A stretch of DNA of 64,000 bases from Agrostemma githago (Eukaryota > Streptophyta > Magnoliopsida > Caryophyllales > Caryophyllaceae), in contig OY288243.1 of assembly GCA_958450325.1 (NCBI GenBank), forward strand, positions 43,131,378 through 43,195,377, read 5' to 3'. Under the pieces are notes generated by a model, which was given only the letters and a program-made list of their open reading frames with translations, was not told the origin of the DNA and searched no databases. The position numbers and the translations under genes are program-made. Within the stretch, counting starts at the first letter, position 1. Each line of letters opens with the position of its first letter. Shown here piece after piece: positions 35,042 through 46,766 of the stretch.

Positions 35042-35923
35042 GGACTGATGATACCAAGGTTCCGGGTCGGTTAGCTCGATATCCTGGATAGCGTGTACAT
35101 ACGCCGGCTCGGACCGCTTTTCGACGCAGATTGGCATGCTGGTTAGGTGCTCCGAGATATTTAGCAGGGACGCTAATTTGGAAAGTGCGTCTGCAAACTG
35201 ATTTTCTTCCCGGGGCAGGTAGATATATTCCACCTTCTGGAATTGTTTCTCTAGAACCCTTACTCGTGCTTGGTAAGCCACGAGATTGGCGTTCTGAGTT
35301 TTCCATTTTTGGAGCGCTTGATTCATGACCAATGATGAGTCACCGTGGACTCGGAGGTTTGTTACCCCTAAATCAGCGGCGGCTTGCAACCCGTGAATGC
35401 ATGCTTCGTATTCGGCAGCGTTGTTGGTCACGTCAAAGTCCAATTTGATGGATAAGGGAGTCTGTTCCCCTCGTGGTGAGATCAACAGAATTCCGACCCC
35501 AAATCCTCGGAAGTTGGACGCCCCATCAAAATACAAATCCCATGTCTCGGTATCGGTATGGAATATGTCTTCATCTAGAAAAGCCCAAGTATCGGTATGC
35601 CCTTCTTCAGATATTGGGCCATCGGCGAGGAATTCTGACACTACCCGGCCTTTGATGGCTTTTAATGGCACAAACTTGAGGTCGAACTCAGATAACATTA
35701 ATGTCCATCTGGACATCCTGCCATTGAGGATGGGCTTCTCGAATAGGTACTTGATAGGATCCATTTTGGATAATACATGTACCTCGTGACTGAGCATGTA
35801 ATGTCGGAGCTTTTTGTTTCAGACCGGAGCTAGACACGTTTTCTCAAGCATTGCGTATTTGCATTCATATTCGAGGAACTTTTTACTGATGTAGTAAATA
35901 GCCCGTTCTTCTGAATCAACTGT
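35039..35923 (-). pseudogene. pol: RNase H regions of the minus Ogre-like element
   Basis: In one frame with RT. The first (degenerate, connection-like) RNase H lies at 35923-35700 and holds two stops (35924-35926 TAG and 35798-35800 TGA, both C-to-T/G-to-A type). The second is a good archaeal-type RNase H with LYFDGASN (first Asp, about 35535), NNAAEYEA (Glu, about 35420), HGDSSLV (Asp, about 35345) and ENQFADALSKLA at its end. Two RNase H domains in tandem are characteristic of the Tat lineage. Confidence 0.85.
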
Positions 35924-37414
35924 CTAGGCCAGCATAGCCCCCATGGTTGTCTCAGTCATTGTTAGGTATAACGACAAAGGCAAGCCAGGTTGAGGTGGTA
36001 TTAACAACGACGGAGCATAAAAAATCTCCTTGATTTTATCAAAAGTCGTTTGACATTTATCATCCCAGAGTACCCGTTCTCCTATCTTCAGTTTTTTGAA
36101 AATGGGCTCGCATACCATGGTTAACTTTGAAATGAACCGGCTGATGTATTGGACTTTCCCGAGAAACCCTCTTATTTCTTTTTCGGTTTTGGGTGGCTGC
36201 ATCTCGATAATGGCTTTGATTTTAGCTGGGTCGACCTCGATGCCGCGTTGGCTAACGATATGGCCCAGTAATTTGCCTGATGTTACCCCGAAACTGCATT
36301 TTTGAGGGTTTAGCCTCATGTTGTATTTGCGTAGTAGGGTAAAGAATTTTCTTAGGGCCGCGATGTGTCCATTCCGATCTTTGGACTTGACGATCATATC
36401 GTCCACATAGACCTCCACTTCTTTGTGCATCATATCATGTAATAAAGTAGTGGCGGTCCGCTGATAAGTGGCCCCGGCATTGATGAGCCCAAATGGCATA
36501 ACGGTGTAACAGTAAGTACCCCAAGGTGTAATGAAGGTGGTCTTACTCATATCCTCTTCAGCCATTTTGATTTGATTGTATCCGGCATACCCGTCCATGA
36601 ATGATAGAAGGGCATGATCGGCCGTGTTATCCACCAGTATGTCGATGTGTGGTAACGGAAAATCGTCTTTTGGGCTGGCCTTGTTAAGGTCCCGGAAGTC
36701 TACACATACCCGCTCCTTGCCGTCCTTCTTGGGTACTGGCACGATGTTTGCGACCCTGTCTGGATATTCAGACACTTGTATAAAGCCTGCTTTGAATTGT
36801 TTGTCTACTTCTTCTTTGACCTTGACAGACCATTCGGGCTTCATTCTTCGGAGTTTTTGCTTTACCGGTTTACACCCATCTTTGATGGGTATGCGGTGTT
36901 CAGCTATTTCCCGATCTATTCCCGGCATGTCCTTGTAGGACCATGCGAAGACGTCCTTGAATTCCTGGGGGAGGTCTGCGAATTGTTTTCTCTCCTCTGG
37001 ATCTAAAGATAGGCCCAACTTAAGCATCTGGGGCTCTAAAGTGGTTCCCACGTTGATGGACTCGGTTTCTTCGATTACCGGATCTCGGGACTCCCTTTGT
37101 TCGAGCTGCTCGATCAGATGCGGAGGTAGAGGTACCTGTTCGTCGGGTTTCTTAATGTCATTGCATATAAAATTTTTGAAATCGAGAGAATTTTGTAAAT
37201 AAGACAAGTCGTAAGCAGAACGGTTTTCGTTATTATTATTAATGGTAAATTTTGAGAAGAGTTCGAATAGAGCGGCCATCTGCTCGTTGGTCAGTGGCGG
37301 GATAGGGAGAGGTCTTGGGACAGGCCCCGAGACCTCAATGGTAGTGGCTAAAGGAAAAGGGGTTACAGACTCGACTCTAGCACCAGACCCTCTAGACTGG
37401 GACTCAGACTCCGA
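35924..37414 (-). pseudogene. pol: Reverse transcriptase of the minus Ogre-like element
   Basis: A 451-codon uninterrupted frame (37279-35924) is joined upstream, after a TAG at 37415-37417, to a Ser/Pro-rich linker. RT motifs in order: MPGIDREIAEHRI, VPKKDGKERVCVDFRDLNKA, MPFGLINAGATYQR and the catalytic YVDDMIVKSKD (about 36400). All catalytic aspartates are present. It is among the best-preserved coding stretches in the window and should be useful for lineage placement. Confidence 0.9.
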
Positions 37415-38254
37415 CTATGACTCTAACTCAGACTCGGTATCCGGCATGTCTCCCTCGCCGGTGGTCAGCTTGTAGGTTCGTCCTTGGCTGTCGGTCCATT
37501 TGATGGTTTTCCTCCAGGCCCTTCTCTCGGTGTCTGCACCGACTTCGGTGATTAGCTTGGTTGGGTCAAACCGATCGCTGCGGAGGATCAGATTGACCAA
37601 GTCATCTTTTGGAGCGGGGACGACCTTGTCTTCTCCAAATAGGAGCCCCTGCACGGTCTCAGAGTTGTTTTCCCCTTCGTTGGACTCAGCTTGAACAAGA
37701 ATGAATATATCATCGGGGATGAAATTGCATTCCCGAGCCGTTTTGGTCTCGGGATATGTGACGGTGGGTTGGTAGAGGCCCACTTGAATAGCTCCGAAAA
37801 CTGGAGTGACGAAGTAGTCAGTCAACTTCGGGCTATAAGGGCCTAAGTAAGTACTCTTGAGGATGTTGGTGGCTTTGTGAATACCGGCCCAGACCACGTT
37901 TTCCGGGGTTATCGCGTACCCCAACCCGAACTGTGACTCTCCATCGTTTAGGACCTCGATAATCTTCCCCGCTGGAAGATTTGGCCTCGAGGTAGCTCCC
38001 GGTAGATAGCCCAAGTATTGTAGCATCGTGTCGATGCTAGTTGTGAAGTAAGGCCTGAAGAGATATTCTTCTTCAATCATGCCCACGAAATTGAATCCCC
38101 GTGGGTCGGCCCGACCCGTAGCATTGCAGCTTGCTACAGTAATGGGGGTTGCTTCTAGAGTGATGATGCCGTCCCGAAGTGGCATCTTAACTTTCCGGTG
38201 GAGAGTAGAGGATACAACCTTGACCGCATGGATCCAAGGCCTTCCTAGTAGTCA
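37415..38254 (-). pseudogene. pol: Protease-RT linker region of the minus Ogre-like element
   Basis: An open frame from about 38251 to 37418 in frame with gag and RT. It begins with the end of the retropepsin-like domain (LLGRPWIH), immediately preceded by a TGA at 38252-38254 that replaces what is probably a TGG or TGC/TGT codon. The middle part (38090-37700) contains a long retroelement-specific linker with G-patch-free sequence I cannot assign. It ends at a TAG at 37415-37417. In Ogre elements a spliced intron is known between protease and RT; here the frame runs straight through, so I see no need for one. Confidence 0.75.
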
Positions 38255-40192
38255 GTTAAAGGATGAGGTGACGTCGATCACCTGAAACTCCAGTTCTTTT
38301 TCGATTGGGCCCGTTATTATTGTTAGCTTAACGGCCCCAGCCCCAGGTTTTGGGCTTCCGTCAAAAGCCTGGATAGTTTGCGCCGTTGGGAGATAGTCGG
38401 CATCTGTGATGCCGAGGGCCTTAGCGGTCCTTAGAGGTAGGACATTTACAGCGGACCCATCGTCGATAAGGGTCTTTGGGAGGTACTTCCCTCGCCAAAT
38501 GACCGTGATGTATAGGGCCAGATTATGACTGGGCCCGAACGCTGGTAGATCAGACTCGGAGAAGGTGATGAGTGGGCCTTCTTCCTTGGACTTGCCTTTG
38601 AGATAAGGCATAATAGTGGCTACCATTTCAGAGGGGGTAACCTGAGAGTCGACCATGATTTCATCGAGAGCCTTAGTCAGTGCTTCCTGATGTGCTTGTG
38701 AGCTAACTAGTAATTGCCATATGGTTAAGTCAGCTCGAACCCTCTTCAGGTGTTGGACCAGAGCCGTGTCAGTGCTTGGTTCTTTAGGGGTTGAATCCGT
38801 CTTGGTAGGTTCAGTGACGGTTGGGGGAGTAGGGCGCCCGGCAGTGGCGAGATGGTTAGTGGCTAAGGCTTTGGACTTAGCCTTTCGGACCTCTTCGAGG
38901 GTGATAGGGACAGCTTCCCCTTTGGCTAGGTAAACATCATCCTCGTCATCGAACCATATCCCATTGATTTGTGGGACGTAAGGGGAGATAAGGTATGAGC
39001 AGTCGATTACCTTGCCGATGAATATTGCTTGGGCGCTGAACGAGTTTTCTTTGTTGCTCGGCTTGTCTCCGGGCAACGGGATTTTCCCGCTTTTAATCAG
39101 ATCTTGGATCAGATGCTTCAGCTTCCAACATCTTTCTGTGTCATGCCCATTACCTCGGTGATATTGGCAGTAGGCATGGACATTGTAGCTCTTGGGCCTT
39201 TTCTCAACTGGAAGTTCGGGAGTCGGGCCTATTGGTTGGATAAAGCCTTTAGAAGATAGCCTTTGTAAGGCGTAGGTATAGGTAGTCCCTATATCCGTGA
39301 ATACCCGATTTGGTGTATTCTTTTGGGATGAGGTGTCCAGCAGATTTACCTCGTCGAAGATGCTGCGAGTTGCAGCTGCAGGTGTGGGCTTGCTTGCAGA
39401 TGAGCTTGCCCCTTGATAGCCCTTGGTAGAGGCCTTAGTCAGGCTCTCTAACCGTAAGTCGTCCTCGATCCTTGTACCCATTTCAGTTAGGGTAGCAAAA
39501 TTGGGGATAACAGCATACCGGAGGTGGACCCGGTAGGAAGGGAGGAGGTTCTTGACAAATGCCTCCACTAATACTTTTTCGCTGGGCTTATCAACCAGCT
39601 TTACACTCTCGGCCCGCCATCTCTGCAGATATTTGGTGAACCCTTCTTTGGGCTCTTGGGCCATTACTTCCAGAGTACGCATTGTAGTCTGGATCTCGGT
39701 ATTATCAGCGTAATTCCGAGCAAATTCGGTTGCCACATCATCCCAAGTTTTATATTTCTTGGAATCGAGCCTGTAGTACCAGGCCTTAGGATGCTTTTCG
39801 AGGGAGGAAGGGAATAAGTGTGTAAACATGGTGGACTTTACCCCTTTTACCGCCATAAAATCTTTGAAAGCCCGGATGTGGTGGACCGAGTCTTCGATAC
39901 CCTTAAACATTGGAATTCCTGTAAGGTTGAGGTTAGCGAGTAGCTCGTCATTCAAAGGCGAATAGGAACGAGCAATTTCAGTGTGGATCGAGTTGTTTGT
40001 TGACAGTTGAACCTATTCCTCGAGCCTTCGAACAGCGCTGACTAGTTCAGCTATGGGCCCAGTGGGCTCAGATCCAGGAGGAGGAGTTCCCTTCTCCATT
40101 GCGCCCACACGAGTGGCGAGTGCCGTTTGGTCAGCCTGGATGGTAGTCAGTTGGGCTTCGATCTTGTCTAGGGCATCCTTCAATGCGTCCAT
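38255..40192 (-). pseudogene. gag: gag and protease of the minus Ogre-like element
   Basis: I choose ATG 40192 as the start. It gives a coiled-coil-like N-terminus in frame with the rest, broken by one TAG at 40013-40015. The 567-codon stretch 39955-38255 contains the capsid-type gag domain (YTKYLQRWR-like words near 39640), a Cys/His knuckle (CQYHRGNGHDTERC at about 39160), and the retropepsin-like domain with IDDGSAVNVLP (active-site Asp at about 38468). The product would be particle protein plus protease. The break at 38252 separates it from pol. Confidence 0.85.
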
Positions 40193-41246
40193 TTTGCGTT
40201 GATGTCTGGTTTTGGGTGGCCTGTCTGTAAGAACACCGCGTAATCAGAAACTAACCCGAATCCCGGAAAAGAAAGTACATCCCGAACAAGACTGAAAAGG
40301 GAAATGACTCGAAAAAGACACCTAGACGGGTGACTTGTGAAAAGTGGGCCTTTCTTAGGATTCGGCAGGTGGGCCGAGTCTTGTTCGAAGAAAGGTCCAC
40401 GTGAGACATCCCCAGACTTTGGACTCGATTGTGTAACTAGGCCCTCTTTTGTTGGAGTATGTCCTACGTAGGTGGGCCCTGCCTTACTCTAATAAGGCGG
40501 ACTGGGATAGGGAAGAAACCCGTGATGTAAGATCGACAGAGTTTCGACGCTAAAGACTTCGACGACTTATGACATGACCCGACACTGCTAAATATGGGAA
40601 GTCCTAAGAAGAGGAAGGTTTTGAAAATGGATTGTTTTGGAAAGTCCGAGAGAACTCGAGGAAGGGCCCGATTTTTCGAGAAAAACGGAAAGTGCATCGG
40701 GCCACAAGTTTTGAAAGTTCGAAAATATTTTCGAGTTTTGAAATGGGCAGCATACCGGTTAGAAATAGGCTATTTTGAGTAAAATCATAAGTCCTAAATT
40801 CGGTATACGTCCCGGGTTTTGAAATTGAATATCTTGAAAAAGATGTATTTTTGAAAAGTTGACAGTTTTTGAAAACGACTCGGAAACCAAGTAGCATGTA
40901 GTCAGGCAAGCATTATAACGATGCCATGTATGCTTTACACTAAGTCTCGGTCGGTCTATAGAGGGTCTATACCAGTGCACATAGTCTAGACGTTGATCGG
41001 GACGGAATCTCTAAGTCGAGTTGAGCTTAGAATATGCCGCGAAACCCACTCGAATCGACTATGGACACCTTTGACATATCCATATTGGAGTACATCACGG
41101 CATAGTGGGATGTCGGTCACCAGTACCGGCCCGGGAAAATATGGAGTTATGCATAAACCGTAAAACTAAAACGCGTATTGTACTAGTCAAACAATTTCTA
41201 CTCGAGTCTCACCCTGAGGATGCCGATGGTAAGTCATGCATCAGTT
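40193..41246 (-). other. 5' leader of the minus element
   Basis: About 1 kb between PBS and gag ATG. Short open frames are present on both strands without domains. No gene seen. Confidence 0.65.
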
Positions 41247-41266
41247 AATCCCCAGCGGAGTCGCCA
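41247..41266 (-). other. Primer-binding site, tRNA-Arg type
   Basis: On minus, TGGCGACTCCGCTGGGGA starts 3 bases after the LTR. It differs at one position from the complement of the 3' end of plant tRNA-Arg(ACG) as I know it. Arg PBSs are typical of Ogre-type Tat elements. Confidence 0.8.
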
Positions 41267-41269
41267 AAT

Positions 41270-43832
41270 TGTGGACATGACATAGGTCCACCTCGACGCG
41301 GCCACGCGCGAGTTTGGGGAGGCGAATGAATCTCCATATGAGAATGGATCGAATTGAAAGTTAAATCTAGGTGGAGTCGCCACCGAACTTTGTGGGAGTT
41401 CGGGCCCATTCGAACCCACTCTATGTCGTAGTGGGCCATATACAAAATACGGCCCATTTTCGATGTCAGAGTTTATTGGGCTCGTCCCTTTGCATTCCGA
41501 TACCGATACCGTCTCTACCGGTTGTCGTGTATTGAATGACTCTCATACGCCAACGGTTTCGGGCATCCGGAAACCGAGGTTCTGAGTAAGGGGTGAGGGT
41601 ACGTTTTGGGAAGCCCACAAAGGACACCCAACCCCGCCCGCACATTGGCGGCCTCTACTAAGATATCGAATGATTTTCCAATACGCGCGTTAGTTGAACG
41701 GGAAAATGTTATGAAAACATAGTTTTCCCTAAGCATGTGAGAAATTGAAAGGGTTTCTATGTCGATTTAATGCAACTAAAATCTTAACGTCAAAGTTGGA
41801 TTTTAGCATGCGGGTTCATTTTAATACGATAAAACAAACAATTAAATCAACAAGAAAAGGGACAAACGGTTAGTAGCGGTATGACGATAATAACGGTTTG
41901 CATAAATATGGAATGATGTAAATATGATTATGCATGGTTTGAAAGAGTGATGTTTCACGTGATAGATTAGGCACGTGTTGACTTAAGTCATGAAAAACGA
42001 TAACGAGACTCATATGACCTAGTAGAACTCGCGGTTTGACGCGATAGAGGGGTCACTCGACCGAGTCATTGAGGGACTCGACCGAGTGGACCTCTGAAAA
42101 GTGTTCTGTCTTGTTTTTGAGACCCTACTCGATCGAGTTATTGACCAACTCGACCGAGTACGTTACCACTCGATCGAGCCATTGCGAGACTCGACCGAGT
42201 GGAGGTCGTCAAAACCTTCTGTCTCGTTTTCGGGGTGCCACTCGACCGAGTGGGCTAGGCACTCGGTCAAGTGCCCCCTGTGCGAACTAGGGTTCGCTCG
42301 CAATTTGCTATTGAATTCGAAATTGCTTTTGATTTTTGCTGAATTGATGACTTTGTCGAATCGAGCATAAATATTGATTAATTTGTGCTCGATTCGTGTG
42401 TATGATATTCGTCATATCCAACGTGCGATTATTGAATCGACATCGGATATTAGAGCAAAATAAAATTTAATTTCTATAAGTCGTTTTTGAATCAACAAAG
42501 ACGATATAAATTCCCTCCGCGTTTATGGGGTCGCATTAATTCTTGTCGAATTGTATGTCGTTCATATTGACATCAATGAGAAATCGGATTAGTTTGATTA
42601 TTTGACTAATTCGTTAGATTCGACATCCAATTATGGAATTGGTATCGAGCCTACAGATTGACACTTGGATAAACAGACTTGATTCCCTCGGCTTCTCCGA
42701 CATCGTAATAAATCCCTTGGGATTTCGTGATGTTGAATCCGCGTCAACGGGTTTCGACCCTTATTAAAAGATACTCGATTTGAAAGATAGTTTTGTAATT
42801 GACGATATATGCGATTAGATAATAACGATGCGAATGAAAACAAGAAAATATTGTTTAAGTTGACTCGTTTCAATAATCAAGTGCTAGGTTGTCAGTATAA
42901 GCGACCGGCAACGCTGTGTGCAATACACTTGTATATTCGGGTTTCCTTATTCCGACATCCTTCGCAGTCGACACAAATCCGCGAGTATTTTAATGTTTTA
43001 ATACCAGCGATATTAACGATATTATGATGCGACAAAAAAAAAACGACCCTTATGATGATAAATGACGCGAGAAGGGAGGAGAAGAAAGAAAAGATGGGAT
43101 TTTGCACCCTCAACCTACATGTTCTTGTTCTCGGTATAGACTCGTAGTTGCGGCTAGCACGGTAGTATCGAGTATGTAGGCTAAGTTCTGGTGGTTAGGG
43201 TTTTGAATTCCTAAAGCTAGGTTATGGGTTTGCTAGTGTAGTATTAGGGTTTGATTAGGGTTGAAGTAGGGTTGAATAATGGAGTGTAAAAGTTGTGAAT
43301 TTGTGTGTTGCATGGGGTGTATATATAGGCTAGGCCAATGTACCCCGGCTGGGGTTACTCGACCGAGTAGCCTCTGGACTCGGTCGAGTGGCCCATTCAG
43401 ACGTAGTCGGGCACAAATGAGGGCCCACTCGATCGAGTGGGCTGACCACTCGATTGAGTGGCTCAGCTGGGTCGCGCGGGTCCAGTGTTTTGGACCGTGG
43501 ATTGGATGTTTGATGAGTTTTGTTTTTTTTGAGTTGGACTTTTGATGTTTGGTGACTGTTTTTATGTGTTTCGGGAACGACTTTGACCGGGGTTGACCCA
43601 ATCGCTAAAAAGTCGGTTTTATTTCCGGTGTCGGTTTTGGCCCAAATTAGTCTCGTTTGACTCGGAACGGTCCACTGGGCCTGAATTTTAGGTCTGTTTG
43701 TGATATTTGTACTCCCTAAGCGCTTAAGCCAACGACTAATGGTTTTGAGCCAATATCTGAGCGCGTAGAAACTTGTTAGCGTCCGATCATCATCGGGTGT
43801 TTTTTTCGAAACTGGTATAGACACCTGGCAGT
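41270..43832 (-). repeat. 5' LTR of the minus Ogre-like element
   Basis: Aligns along its length with 29541-32124. It lacks the first ~20 bases (TGTAGACACCCGCATTTTG on minus in the partner), so the element's outer 5' end is truncated or rearranged. The palindrome clusters recur at 42055-42275 and 43356-43465, and TATA at about 43319-43326. Confidence 0.9.
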
Positions 43833-44041
43833 CTAAGCCACCGATTCATTGTCACTTCTCTTCGTTGGCTCCAAATGCGTCGGAAACGAGTCGGAATCGC
43901 TCCATTTCTCCATGATAGGCCTTTGGAACCTAAAAAACACTAGAAGAAGCGTAAGTAGCCTCGAAACCGTTCCAAAGAGCGATTCCACGAAAGAAACCGG
44001 GACCAAACACAAGAAATAAGCACTACAAAACACACTTATCA
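43833..44041 (-). mobile_element. Solo LTR of family X, right part
   Basis: Matches 790-995, ending cacttatca, followed by TSD copy TGATG (44042-44046). Compared with the copy at 1-995, about 20 bp around 755-775 are missing at the insertion point of the Ogre-like element. Confidence 0.85.
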
Positions 44042-44046
44042 TGATG

Positions 44047-44243
44047 CATTGAATGACCAGCATGAGATTGTTGGATAGCGCAGTTCCATGGGCTATGGGA
44101 ACGTGGAGATGTTCTTTCAATCGAGTAGATATATTGGATATATTGTGACTTGACCAAAGTGGATTCTAAAGTAGAATCAAATCTATGTTTAGTGGATTCC
44201 TTTGACACGAGTATATCATTGCAAGCATGATACAATTAGTTGT
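44047..44243 (+). other. Copia 3' remnant
   Basis: Joins directly to 28135 once the solo LTR and its TSD are removed. It contains 'tatattggatatattgtgacttgacc' type sequence usual near the 3' end of this Copia group, but no LTR. No coding sequence. Confidence 0.5.
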
Positions 44244-44559
44244 CACTACAACAATATAAATGTTTCGTGGCGATTATTTCTTGACAAATACATAATCGAC
44301 ATAATTAATATATTTACATTCCTTTTGAATGACACTTACGGTAACAAATACCAATCGAGACAAATTAACCTGTTAAACCGATGGGTTATCCCCTCATAAC
44401 CCTAATAAACATAGTTAGAACATTCATTCCTACGATGTACTAATCTCACAAAATCTCCCTTCTTTGCCAACCTCGTCTATCTTCATCACCAAAACCCTAA
44501 CCTCCATGATCCGAAGTCCGAGCTTAATTTCCGAGGTCGTATTACTTTCTAATGGTAAT
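44244..44559. other. Unidentified sequence; begins with a CACTA-like motif
   Basis: CACTACAACAATATAAAT at 44244 resembles the terminus of plant CACTA (En/Spm) transposons, preceded by tgt. No matching opposite end was found. From about 44440 a CT-rich stretch with 'ccaaaaccctaacc' and ATG 44506 looks like a 5' UTR and a short open frame (19 codons) that is cut by the next retrotransposon. Both readings are weak. Confidence 0.3.
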
Positions 44560-44564
44560 AGAGC

Positions 44565-46742
44565 AGTAGACACCCAGATTTGGACCTGGTGACTGCATAA
44601 GTGCCCAACAAACACCCGATGAAGATAGGTCTGCAACGCGACACAGGTTCCCGATGTTATAGGTAGTTTTCCTATAGAAAGGATCAAATAATTACTCGGA
44701 AAAATTAAAAACTAACATGATGGCAAACTTAGTCGTGTCGTTACGGTCACATAGACACTAATTGGAGTTAATTCCGACACCGGGACCCCGAGTTGGCCCC
44801 GAAACTCGAACCGAGTCAACACCGTGTCAAGCAAACCTCGGGACGAACACCCGAGGCCCACTAAACCCACGGGGCTAGGTCAAGCTGTGGGAAACCTTAA
44901 CACCCAAGAAGCATATTATACGTCCGCCTCACGGTTTTGTAAAGTATCAAAACCGTATCCTCAAAATCTCAACCGCCCCACCCTACGCGCCTGGGTCTCA
45001 CCACGCCTTAGCCCAGGCGCCTAAGTCTTGGTGCGCCCCAGCTCAAGCGTCCACATGGGTGACGAGGGCCGAAAACACCTAAAAATACCCCCATTCGCCT
45101 CATTCATTCGACACACAATTCATTCTTCTCTTCTCCCTCTAAACTCTCGCTAAGGGCTCGCACTCTGACACCCGAGGCAAACGATCCACTCGATCGTAGT
45201 TCCGATAAAAAAAGCGACATCGATGTTACTCCTCACCTTCGAGCACCCCACTCGATACCGAGGTGCCTTTGATCGACTAGCTCAAAACTAGTAACGAAGT
45301 TCTGCCGGATTAGCCGCAAAACAAGTCCTTAGCAAAAGAAGCTCTGCCGGAGTAGCCTCGGGAAGGACAAACGGTAACGGAGTTCTGCCGGAGTCACTGG
45401 TCAAAGCTTGGAGGATCTGCCTTATGATCGAATCGTCACTAGGTTGCCATCTAAACAAAACTTTCCATATTTGTACTTTCTATTATTATGCACTACGACA
45501 ACACTAGGTGTGGGCGCTAGGCCCACAAGCATCTACTAAAATACGTAACGTCCCAACTTCAACCACAAATACTAAAACACACCAAATAGACCCGAGTAAT
45601 TCCGAGATCCGTTCTCAAAATTATCTATGCATCGAGTTCCGTTTAGTGTATACTCCGAGGGTGCAATTCCTCATAATGTGATTTACTTACGTTCACATTT
45701 ACAGTTTTTCGTATGATTTATTGCTTTTATGACCTTATAATCGCATGCTAAATCACCTAACACGGAATTCAAAACGTAAAATAACTTAAAACTGAACAAA
45801 GTGATGGTCGGGTTACGTATTAGTCCGGGTGCTCACCTTATTATGTTCGACGCATCTCTACTAATGCCGAACCGACGCATCTTAAACAGAATACCAGGTA
45901 AGGTATACCACAAGAACGACTATTATCCGTATTATCGTGTTAAACCTGATTTGCTAATACGTATAATACTAGTACTCTCTACTCTCCTACGTGCTTCTTT
46001 TCATGGCCTGCTTGTCACGTGAAATCGCATGCAAAGAACGTAAACACTACTACTTCGACGATAAAATTACTTGTCCTTAAAACAACCGACGTAGAAAGAA
46101 ACATAGGGTTAAAACAACGGATGTTACAGTATTTCCACCACAACATAAGAACTAGGATATCAGCCCACCGATTGATTAGTAGAGGCCGCTATAGTGCGGG
46201 CGGGATTGGGTGTTGACATCTATCGGATGTTGGCTTCCCAATAGGTACCCTCATCCCTTACTCAGAATTGACGGTTTCTGGATGTCCGAAACCATTGGCA
46301 ATGAGAGTCATTCCAGGCATGGAGTGCTTAAGGGTACATGTCTTTATCTTTAGGTCCCGTGCCACTCAACTTAGAGCCGGTAAGGGATCAAAGTTGACTT
46401 GAACGGTTTCCGAGTCCCCATAATTGACTCGGTGGCGACTCCACAAATCGGCAACGAATTCAGTTCAGTAAAAAGGTCGCCCTACCAAATGAATCGGCTT
46501 TTAAACATTTACAACCATGTCTCGATCGATTCCCAAACGGAAACACGGGTGCCCGCACCCGTCTAGTACAAGTCCGGATTGTCATCCAAATCGAGGTTTC
46601 CGACACTTCGCCCCGTATGCGAGATCGGCCCGGCCCCCGGCAGGGAGGGGGCCGCGTGGGTGGCCGCCGTCACAGGTTGAAAACCATGTCGGTCCCGCGC
46701 GGGCACGCGCGGGGCGCCGGGCGGTGCGGACGGACGCCCACA
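44565..46742 (+). repeat. 5' LTR of the plus Ogre-like element
   Basis: 2178 bp from AGTAGACACCC (terminal T mutated to A) to GACGCCCACA. It holds a 34-bp segment near 45578-45612 that is absent from the 3' LTR. The TATA equivalent here is ctaaaaata (about 45079-45088), mutated relative to TATAAATA in the 3' LTR. Confidence 0.9.
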
Positions 46743-46745
46743 GTT

Positions 46746-46766
46746 TGGCGACTCCGCTGAGGATTC
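46746..46766 (+). other. Primer-binding site, tRNA-Arg type
   Basis: TGGCGACTCCGCTGAGGATT, three bases after the LTR, almost identical to the PBS of the minus Ogre-like element (one G-to-A difference). Confidence 0.8.

Larger units (their letters stand above)
29541..43832 (-). mobile_element. Ogre-like Tat-lineage Ty3/Gypsy retrotransposon (minus)
   Basis: A 14.3-kb element with LTRs of 2584 bp (29541-32124) and about 2563 bp (41270-43832). The PBS matches tRNA-Arg, the PPT is AGAGTGGGGGCTC, and the order on minus is gag, protease, RT, RNase H, second RNase H-like region, integrase. A plus-strand gene lies between the PPT and the pol 3' end. Large LTRs, the Arg PBS and the extra RNase H are Ogre/Tat traits. 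The outer 5-mers ccaag (29536-29540) and ctaag (43833-43837) are probably a diverged TSD. The LTRs are very similar (a few percent difference), so it is fairly young, but the coding frame has several stops and one shift. Confidence 0.92.

Noticed and set aside
37280..37420. Ogre-type intron between protease and RT in the minus element
   Set aside because: The frame is continuous across this region except for a single TAG, so no intron is needed to join the two parts.
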